From contig JAJYIL010000119.1 in the NCBI GenBank assembly GCA_021790055.1, forward strand, positions 1-8,306: 8,306 bases of DNA. The letters are read 5' to 3'. A program made the translations under genes and the position numbers. Shown one piece after another: positions 1-5,458 of this stretch (position 1 is the stretch's first letter; every line of letters starts with the position of its first letter). The DNA is from Bacteroidota bacterium. Its GTDB lineage: Bacteria; Bacteroidota; Ignavibacteria; Ignavibacteriales; Ignavibacteriaceae. The notes beneath the pieces are model-generated. The model did no database searches and was not told where the DNA came from. It worked only from the letters and a program-made list of their open reading frames with translations.

Positions 1-314
1 ACTTGGAAAAGATTAAATGAAACATTTTTAACAGCGGCAAATCCTATAAAAGCTTTCTCCATTCTTTCCGCATCTTCTAATCTTCCTGCACCTGCCGTAC
101 CTAAGATTATTGCTATTATATCGCGATACGAAATATTTAATTCCCTCCGGCAGTTTTCAATTAAATTAAAAATCGTTTCCGATACTTTTTCCGTTCCAAG
201 TAATAAAAAATTGGCTGCACCGCCGCTGCATTCGTATAATGCTTCTCCTTCAAGATTGGCAATTACGCAATTAGTCTTTGTACCGCCTCCGTCAATGCCG
301 ATTATGTACTGCAT
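1..314 (-). CDS. BadF/BadG/NagK-type ASKHA sugar kinase, N-terminal part (cut by window edge)
   Basis: Read on the minus strand from an ATG at 314, the frame is open to the window edge (104 codons plus two bases). The protein begins MQYIIGIDGGGTKTN, the phosphate-1 loop of the ASKHA (actin/hexokinase/Hsp70) fold in the form typical of the BadF/BadG/BcrA/BcrD ATPase family, which includes N-acetylglucosamine kinases. A second family-like motif, LGTAGAGR at about residues 71-78, matches the G-x-AG-x-R segment of NagK-like members. The visible part is about a third of the usual length of roughly 300 residues, so the sugar-binding and adenosine motifs lie outside the window. The likely reaction is ATP-dependent phosphorylation of an amino sugar in the cytoplasm, for cell-wall recycling or chitin use. 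The substrate cannot be read from this fragment. No Shine-Dalgarno is seen before the ATG. The gene is divergent from the PLP enzyme at 452. Confidence 0.85.
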   Translation of the reverse strand, partial: MQYIIGIDGGGTKTNCVIANLEGEALYECSGGAANFLLLGTEKVSETIFNLIENCRRELNISYRDIIAIILGTAGAGRLEDAERMEKAFIGFAAVKNVSFNLFQ

Positions 315-345
315 AGGAAAAAATGATTTGTTGATATACTTTAAA

Positions 346-353
346 CAAAGATA
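346..353 (-). promoter_or_regulatory. Possible Bacteroidota-type -7 element for the minus-strand kinase
   Basis: On the minus strand the bases read TATCTTTG, a full match to TAnnTTTG, the -7 element of the Bacteroidota housekeeping sigma factor. It would place the transcript start about 25 bases before the ATG at 314. No clear TTTG partner is found at the expected -33 distance, so this is a weak call. On the plus strand the same 137-base gap shows only TAGCATTTG at 384-392, which has one base too many between the TA and the TTTG. Confidence 0.3.
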
Positions 354-451
354 GAAAAAATAGTTTCAACTTAAAACTTGCATTAGCATTTGTGCATTTG
401 CTTTTTGTATTTTTAACACCGCGAAATTATTAGCGGTTGAAAGAGAAATAA

Positions 452-1927
452 ATGAATACTTTGGAAGAATATTTCAGTCAATTTAGAAAAAATATTGTGG
501 GGATAAATAAATTTTTTACATCTCCTTACGGCGAAAAGAAAATAATCTACGCCGACTGGATTGCAAGCGGAAGGCTTTACGAGTCCATTGAAAAAACAAT
601 GCTTGAAACATTCGGTCCGTTTGTCGGCAACACGCATTCGGAAGCATCAGTAACCGGAACTTTGATGACGCGTTCTTACCATCAAGCCCATATTATAATT
701 AAGCAGCATGTTAATGCGCTGAAGGACGACGTTATTATAACTGCCGGTTCCGGCATGACTGCGATGATTAATAAGTTCCAAAGAATTCTCGGACTGAAAA
801 TTCCCGAGCAGTTGAAATCGTTTCTTAAACTGCCCGAAGAATTAACTCCGGTAGTCTTTATTACTCATATGGAACATCATTCAAATCAAACTTCCTGGCT
901 GGAAACAATTGCAGATGTCGTACAAATTTCTCCTACTCCGGAAGGTTTGGTTGACTTGGATGCTCTGGAAAGATTGCTTGAAAAATATAAAGATAGAAAA
1001 TTAAAAATCGGCTCTTTCACTGCTTGCTCAAACGTAACGGGGATAAAAACGCCTTACCATAAGCTTGCAAAGATTATGCATAACCACGGCGGATTTTGCT
1101 TTATTGACTTTGCTTGCTCTGCGCCTTATGAAAATATCAACATGCACCCTGCCGATCCGCTTGAAAGGCTTGATGCGATTTTCTTTTCGCCTCATAAATT
1201 CTTAGGCGGTCCCGGAACTCCGGGTGTTATTGTATTTAATTCAAAGCTGTACCACAACCGTGTCCCCGATAATCCCGGCGGAGGTACTGTTGATTGGACA
1301 AATCCTTGGGGCGAGCATAAATTTGTAAATAACATAGAACTGCGTGAGGACGGCGGTACACCGGCATTCCTTCAAACAATCAAAGCTGCTCTCTGCATTG
1401 AATTAAAGGAGAAGATGGGCGTTGATAAAATTAAGCATCGCGAAGCCGAACTAGTCAAGATAGCCTTTAGCGAGCTTAAGAGAATATCCGATCTCCATAT
1501 CCTCGCTGAAAATATAGAAAATCGTCTCGGTGCAATTTCATTTTATATAGATAACATCCATTATAACCTTGTAGTCAAGTTATTGAACGACCGCTTCGGT
1601 ATTCAAGTAAGAGGCGGGTGTTCATGCGCGGGAACTTACGGACATTACCTTCTTCATGTAAGTCCCGATCAATCTCATCATATAACAGAAAAAATTGACC
1701 ATGGCGATTATTCCGAAAAGCCGGGATGGGTCCGGCTATCACTGCATCCAACAATGACGGATGATGAATTATTACTGATTACCCAAGCTTTGAAAGACAT
1801 TGTTAAAAATATTTCTATCTGGGAGAAAGATTATAAGTATGATTCATCTATAAATGAATTTAGAAATATTATTTCTCCGGAAGTCGAGCACGATCTATCC
1901 CGGCATTGGTTTGATTTAGATATCTAA
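452..1927 (+). CDS. Class-V PLP-dependent enzyme, group II cysteine desulfurase-like
   Basis: A complete 491-residue cytoplasmic protein of aminotransferase class V (fold type I PLP enzymes). The PLP Schiff-base lysine is Lys249 in FFSPHKFLGGPGTPG. Asp219 in FIDFACSAPY is placed to bind the pyridine nitrogen. His142 in the THMEHHSN segment should stack on the cofactor ring. Near the C-terminus is RGGCSCAG (387-394). Aligned with the RTGHHCA motif of SufS/CsdA enzymes, Arg387 is the substrate-carboxylate arginine and Cys392 falls on the catalytic cysteine, while Cys390 replaces a histidine. This suggests cysteine desulfurase or selenocysteine-lyase-like chemistry, but the protein is about 80 residues longer than a typical SufS, with an extended middle (about 265-300) and a C-terminal tail. 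No suf or isc partner is visible, so the substrate is open. The ATG has a weak purine run (GAAAGAG) before it. Confidence 0.85.
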   Translation: MNTLEEYFSQFRKNIVGINKFFTSPYGEKKIIYADWIASGRLYESIEKTMLETFGPFVGNTHSEASVTGTLMTRSYHQAHIIIKQHVNALKDDVIITAGSGMTAMINKFQRILGLKIPEQLKSFLKLPEELTPVVFITHMEHHSNQTSWLETIADVVQISPTPEGLVDLDALERLLEKYKDRKLKIGSFTACSNVTGIKTPYHKLAKIMHNHGGFCFIDFACSAPYENINMHPADPLERLDAIFFSPHKFLGGPGTPGVIVFNSKLYHNRVPDNPGGGTVDWTNPWGEHKFVNNIELREDGGTPAFLQTIKAALCIELKEKMGVDKIKHREAELVKIAFSELKRISDLHILAENIENRLGAISFYIDNIHYNLVVKLLNDRFGIQVRGGCSCAGTYGHYLLHVSPDQSHHITEKIDHGDYSEKPGWVRLSLHPTMTDDELLLITQALKDIVKNISIWEKDYKYDSSINEFRNIISPEVEHDLSRHWFDLDI

Positions 1928-2300
1928 AAAAACTAAGTAATTGATATACTTTAGCCTTCCACGTTATATAGCATTATCATTAAGCTGAGGAGATTCGCTC
2001 TTAACCTGTAAGATGACTAATACGAGCTTCCGGTTTAAGATTTCCGGTTACCTTGCTAACTATAGACTTACTCTGTCATTCCTTTTTTATAAAGTAATGC
2101 TATTCCTTGGAGTTAAAACCGTTGCTATTGTAAACAAAGTAATTCAACATATCCCAATTTTGAGAAGCTCCTGAATTCTTTATTCTCAATTGTGGTTTTC
2201 TTCAACAATTTCTAGCGTTGTAACAAGTTTTTTTAATAAAAGTATTGCGGCATATTCTTTGTCATTACCAATGAGATTAAATCTGGCAATTATTTAAAAA
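1928..2300. other. 373-base spacer with no recognisable gene
   Basis: No ORF of convincing length or composition, tRNA, known riboswitch core or classical GC-stem-plus-T-run terminator is seen on either strand. The visible structure is a short direct repeat of TTCCGGTT (about 2029-2036 and 2042-2049), an imperfect hairpin at 2155-2192, a run of seven T at 2228-2234 without a good stem before it, and a small dyad TCATT-ACC-AATGA at 2262-2274 just ahead of the universal stress gene. The last is a possible operator but is short enough to be chance. The spacer must carry the end of the upstream transcript and probably the promoter of the gene at 2301. No strict TAnnTTTG was found; the nearest is TATTCTTTG at 2253-2261, with one extra spacer base. 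Confidence 0.6.
2155..2192. repeat. Imperfect inverted repeat (hairpin) in the spacer
   Basis: CAATTTTGAGAA (2155-2166) pairs with TTCTCAATTG (2183-2192). This gives seven perfect pairs (TTGAGAA/TTCTCAA) or ten pairs with a two-base bulge, around a 16-base loop. The stem is A/T-rich and followed by TGGTTTTCTTC, not a clean T-run. It could be a weak terminator for the upstream gene or a leader structure for the downstream one. Chance cannot be excluded. Confidence 0.35.
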
Positions 2301-2822
2301 ATGATAAAGATAAGTAAGATATTATTTCCAACTGACTTAACAAATTATTCATTAGCAGGATTGGAGAATGCCGTTTCGATGTCTAAGCTTTACAATGCCC
2401 GGCTCTATATCCTTTATATTCTTAACTTGGAAGCCTATGAAAGCCTTCCCTCCTCGGTTCCTGAAATGAATGAGCTTCAACTTAGCATGGAAGAGAACGG
2501 CAGAGTAGAAATGAACCGCTACATAAGAGAAAATGTTAAAGATAATCTAAATATCGTTCAGGTTATTATGTTCGGAAGAGCCGACGAAATTATTATCAAG
2601 TTTGCTGAAAAGAAGAAGGCTGACCTGATAATAATGGAAGAAACCAGACTGCTTTCAAATTCAATATCATCTATGCCGGATACTATTGAGAAGGTATTAA
2701 CCGGGACAAATATTCCGGTTTTGAAAATAAATAGCCCGGTGAGAGATACAGAATTACAATTTCAAAGCCTTGCAGATAAAAAATACTGGTTAAATACCTT
2801 TGGAAGATCATTGTTTAATTGA
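2301..2822 (+). CDS. Universal stress protein (UspA family), single domain, degenerate ATP site
   Basis: A 173-residue cytoplasmic protein. The N-terminus KISKILFPTDLTNYSLAGLENA is the standard UspA opening: beta strand 1, the conserved Asp (Asp12), then helix 1. Residues about 105-143 (KADLIIMEET ... IEKVLTGTNIPVLKI) are the terminal strand-helix-strand of the fold. Where ATP-binding members carry G-x2-G-x9-G-(S/T), this protein has ETRLLSNSISSMPDTIEKV and no such glycines. It is therefore probably of the non-nucleotide-binding type, though the function of such forms is not settled. The length slightly exceeds the usual 140-150 residues because of a 30-residue tail ending in FGRSLFN. It lies upstream of the cytochrome genes on the same strand, and Usp genes commonly sit beside respiratory or anaerobic functions. 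Co-transcription is possible but unproven. No Shine-Dalgarno is seen before the ATG. Confidence 0.88.
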   Translation: MIKISKILFPTDLTNYSLAGLENAVSMSKLYNARLYILYILNLEAYESLPSSVPEMNELQLSMEENGRVEMNRYIRENVKDNLNIVQVIMFGRADEIIIKFAEKKKADLIIMEETRLLSNSISSMPDTIEKVLTGTNIPVLKINSPVRDTELQFQSLADKKYWLNTFGRSLFN

Positions 2823-2868
2823 ACGAACCGGCTGTTGGAAAATGAATTATTAGGAAAAGGAATTCAAT

Positions 2869-2946
2869 ATGAAAAACGTTATTTATTATTTAATCTTTGT
2901 TTTTCTGGTTGTTGCCCTATTTGGAGTTGCATTTACAATCGGTTGA
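2869..2946 (+). CDS. Small single-span membrane peptide, 25 residues
   Basis: An ATG at 2869, preceded seven bases upstream by AGGAAAAGGA (one of the better Shine-Dalgarno-like stretches here), opens a frame for MKNVIYYLIFVFLVVALFG followed by VAFTIG and a TGA stop. It is a single hydrophobic span of about 20 residues with one N-terminal lysine and no charged residue inside, as in tiny accessory subunits of membrane respiratory complexes. It has no recognised family. It is placed between the stress protein and the cytochrome operon. Two cautions apply. The -1 frame continues open from this point to 3155 (starting LNKTKPEALKK), so the peptide could instead be the signal-anchor of a longer gene broken by a frameshift. 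A short hydrophobic ORF can also arise by chance. The longer same-strand frame starting at TTG 2835 overlaps it and lacks a credible start. Confidence 0.45.
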   Translation: MKNVIYYLIFVFLVVALFGVAFTIG

Positions 2947-2966
2947 ATAAGACAAAACCGGAAGCG

Positions 2967-2986
2967 TTGAAAAAAACTTTTTTCAA
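2967..2986. promoter_or_regulatory. Perfect A/T dyad in the leader of the cytochrome operon
   Basis: TTGAAAAAA (2967-2975) and TTTTTTCAA (2978-2986) are exact reverse complements separated by AC. The element starts 20 bases after the stop of the small peptide and about 160 bases before the first cytochrome start. A symmetric site of this size could be a regulator operator or, as RNA, an A-U hairpin ending the upstream transcript. Low complexity makes chance more likely than for a mixed sequence. The rest of the 2947-3148 leader shows no strict TAnnTTTG promoter. Confidence 0.35.
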
Positions 2987-3148
2987 TAAAGAAATAAGTG
3001 TTTCATTTAACAATTCGGGTGAAGGATTAAGTTCTTTGGCATTTTTAAGATTAGGTCAAACGAATAATTCAGTAAAGACCCGTGGTAGGTGGGACGATAA
3101 AGGAATTATATTTTTTATGGAATTATTCGATATTGCAGGTAGGCAGTC

Positions 3149-5374
3149 ATGTTAGTTACTTGTTCGCAAATGGTAAGCAAAAAAAACAAATCCAATCCGC
3201 GCAAAATACATCTTGCCAAAGATGTACTTTTCATCTTAGTACTCTCCTTTCTTGTATTAGTAACTACAGGTAAACTTGGTGCTCAAACTAACGATGACTG
3301 CCTTACTTGCCATTCAGATAGCACTCTTACAATGACCAAGAACAAAAAGACAATTTCACTTTATGTAGATTCAGGCGTTCTTGCTCAATCGGCTCATGCT
3401 AAGGTTCAATGCATTGCCTGCCATACCGGATTCGATATTAATAACATACCGCATAAGAAAAACATTCAGCCTATTGACTGTCAGTCATGTCATAAAGGTA
3501 TAGCCTTAAAGCATCCGTTCCATCCGCAAATGTTAAATGCCAACACCGTTAGCGGCGGACCGGATGTAAACTGCGTTGGCTGCCACGGTACCCACGATGT
3601 TATTTCTCCTAAAGTGCCGGGTTCAAAGTTTAATAATTCGAATATTGTTGAAGCCTGCGGAAGCTGTCATAAATCAGAGAAGGCGCAATTTTTAACATCC
3701 GCCCACGCAAATGGATTAAGAGAAGGCGTTAAAGGCTCGCCGAATTGCTTTACATGTCACAAGAATCAAATTACATCAATTACAATTAAAGATACTGCGG
3801 TAGTTAAATTGGCACAGGAAAAATTATGCCTTTCCTGTCATCTTGATAACCCGCAAATAAAAGCACGTACCTCACCGTCTGCAGGTTTCATAGCCTCTTA
3901 TGAAAATAGTATACATGGAAAGCTTTTAAGCGAAGGGAACGGCAAAGTTGCAAACTGCGTTAACTGCCACACCGCCCACAAAATGAAACCGGCAAGCGAT
4001 CCGACTTCAACAGTTAACAAAATGAATATACCGAATACGTGCGGACAATGTCATAAAGAGATTGCTGCTAAATATAAGGAAAGTGTTCACGGAGTTGCCG
4101 TACTTAAAGAAGGGCATCTCGATGCGCCTGTTTGTACGGACTGCCACGGTGAACATAATATAATGAAGCCGACAAATCCTAAAGCGCCGACTTCTTATGC
4201 AAATCTTTCTCAGCAGATATGTTCTAAATGCCACAGCTCAATGGGGCTTTCGGCAAAGTACGGTTTGAACCCGAACAGATGGAGTACATTTAATAACAGT
4301 TATCACGGTTTAGCCTTACAAGGCGGAGCTACAACTGTAGCCAACTGTGCAAGCTGTCATGGCGTGCATGATATCTTACCGCCTAATGACCCGAGATCAA
4401 GTGTTTACAAAGGTAACCTTGCAAAAACTTGCGGCAAATGCCATCCCGGTGCTAATGAAAAATTTGCAATTGGAAAAATCCATTCGTCAACAACAGATAA
4501 AAAGTCCGACCCGATTTTATACTGGATCGCTTCTCTGTATATTATAATGATTATTTCAATCATTGGCGCGATGTTCCTGCATAACATTCTTGATTTCATT
4601 AAGAAGGCAAGAATAAAGAAGCTGAAGATGAGAGGTATGATGATAGAAGAGCATCACGATCATTCTCTCTATTTAAGAATGAATGTAAGTGAAAGAATAC
4701 AGCACATCTTATTTGCATTGAGCTTCATTACGCTGGTTATTACAGGCTTCATGCTTCAGTATCCCGATTCGTGGTGGGTATCGCATATAAGAGCTCTAAG
4801 CGAAAATGCATTTGAATATAGAAGCAACCTTCACAGGATAGCCGCCGTAATATTGATTGCCGTCAGCTTGTACCATATCTATTATATTTCGTTCACCGAA
4901 CGAGGTAAACAATTAATTAAAGACCTCTTTCCGAAGCGAAAGGATTTCTACGATGCAATCGGAGTTGCGAAATTCAATCTTGGTCTATCCAAGGTAAAGC
5001 CTAAGTTAGATAGGTTCAGCTATGTAGAAAAGGCTGAATACTGGGCTCTTATTTGGGGAACAATTATTATGTCGGTTACCGGTATAATAATGTGGTTTGA
5101 TAATACGTTTATAGGCTTATTCACTAAGCTGGGCTGGGACATTGCGCGAACCATCCACTTCTACGAAGCATGGCTTGCAACTCTCGCAATTATCGTTTGG
5201 CATTTTTACTTCGTAATCTTTAACCCGGAAATTTACCCGATGAACACCTCGTGGATAACCGGTCATCTTACTGAAGAAGAAATGATTGAAGAACACCCGG
5301 CTGAGCTTGAAAAAATTAAAAAGCAGGATGCTGATACACCTACTTTAAATAATAATAACATTAAAGGAATCTAG
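3149..5374 (+). CDS. 13-haem cytochrome c fused to di-haem cytochrome b membrane domain
   Basis: A 741-residue exported membrane protein. Residues 1-45 form a signal peptide with a basic start, a hydrophobic core at about 26-39 and likely cleavage after LGA45. Thirteen CXXCH haem c sites follow, at 51, 88, 111, 142, 170, 200, 227, 270, 298, 329, 358, 400 and 428. Between them recur (E/N/S)S-x-H(G) motifs (His83, 186, 256, 314, 386, 445), good candidates for distal haem ligands. The C-terminal part has five spans (about 457-480, 516-536, 561-582, 630-649, 671-692). His519, His562, His576, His670 and His685 match the di-haem b pattern of FdnI/HydC/b561-type quinone-reactive subunits. Basic loops at 485-496 and 587-599 place those loops in the cytoplasm and the c haems in the periplasm. 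The fusion implies direct transfer between quinone, b haems and c haems. The ATG at 3149 has AGGTAGG before it; ATG 3170 (residue 8) is an alternative that also keeps the signal peptide. Confidence 0.9.
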   Translation: MLVTCSQMVSKKNKSNPRKIHLAKDVLFILVLSFLVLVTTGKLGAQTNDDCLTCHSDSTLTMTKNKKTISLYVDSGVLAQSAHAKVQCIACHTGFDINNIPHKKNIQPIDCQSCHKGIALKHPFHPQMLNANTVSGGPDVNCVGCHGTHDVISPKVPGSKFNNSNIVEACGSCHKSEKAQFLTSAHANGLREGVKGSPNCFTCHKNQITSITIKDTAVVKLAQEKLCLSCHLDNPQIKARTSPSAGFIASYENSIHGKLLSEGNGKVANCVNCHTAHKMKPASDPTSTVNKMNIPNTCGQCHKEIAAKYKESVHGVAVLKEGHLDAPVCTDCHGEHNIMKPTNPKAPTSYANLSQQICSKCHSSMGLSAKYGLNPNRWSTFNNSYHGLALQGGATTVANCASCHGVHDILPPNDPRSSVYKGNLAKTCGKCHPGANEKFAIGKIHSSTTDKKSDPILYWIASLYIIMIISIIGAMFLHNILDFIKKARIKKLKMRGMMIEEHHDHSLYLRMNVSERIQHILFALSFITLVITGFMLQYPDSWWVSHIRALSENAFEYRSNLHRIAAVILIAVSLYHIYYISFTERGKQLIKDLFPKRKDFYDAIGVAKFNLGLSKVKPKLDRFSYVEKAEYWALIWGTIIMSVTGIIMWFDNTFIGLFTKLGWDIARTIHFYEAWLATLAIIVWHFYFVIFNPEIYPMNTSWITGHLTEEEMIEEHPAELEKIKKQDADTPTLNNNNIKGI

Positions 5375-5387
5375 AAGGGCGGGGGCG

Positions 5388-5458
5388 GCAGCTTATGAAT
5401 TACAGATGTCACTTGGAGGTTAACAGGGAAACGATAGCTTCATCGTTTTCTAAGCTGC
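5388..5458 (+). promoter_or_regulatory. Nested inverted repeats over the start of the 19-haem gene
   Basis: GCAGCTTA (5388-5395, including the A of the start codon) is exactly complementary to TAAGCTGC (5451-5458). Inside this pair, AAACGAT (5429-5435) pairs exactly with ATCGTTT (5442-5448) around a six-base loop. In RNA the outer stem would hide the initiation site, and the inner hairpin is followed by a short T stretch. The preceding gap is unusually G-rich (AGAAGGGCGGGGG, about 5373-5385) for this A/T-rich DNA and may act as the ribosome site. A role in tuning translation relative to the upstream gene is inference. Confidence 0.3.

Noticed and set aside
331..1953. The 13-base string TTGATATACTTTA at 331-343 and again at 1941-1953
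   Set aside because: One shared A/T-rich 13-mer in 8.3 kb is expected by chance at about this rate, and its two settings (before the kinase, after the PLP enzyme) do not suggest a common role.
2228..2234. A run of seven T as a terminator
   Set aside because: The bases before it form no stable GC-containing stem.
2262..2274. TCATT-ACC-AATGA dyad as an FNR/CRP-type operator
   Set aside because: It does not match the FNR consensus (TTGAT-N4-ATCAA), and 5-base arms are common by chance.
2941..2949. Programmed -1 frameshift at the stop of the small peptide
   Set aside because: No slippery X-XXY-YYZ heptamer or following strong hairpin is present at the junction.
2835..3155. A 106-codon plus-strand frame from TTG 2835
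   Set aside because: No credible start, no recognisable domain, and its first part overlaps a better-supported small peptide in another frame. Its downstream half is kept only as a possible frameshift remnant.
3153..3266. An 8-base inverted repeat TAGTTACT/AGTAACTA around the signal-peptide code of the 13-haem gene
   Set aside because: It is reminiscent of the one at 5388-5458, but arms 98 bases apart with no inner stem are within chance.
3082..3273. A 63-codon frame overlapping the start of the 13-haem gene
   Set aside because: Its second half is an out-of-frame reading of the signal-peptide region of the cytochrome gene.
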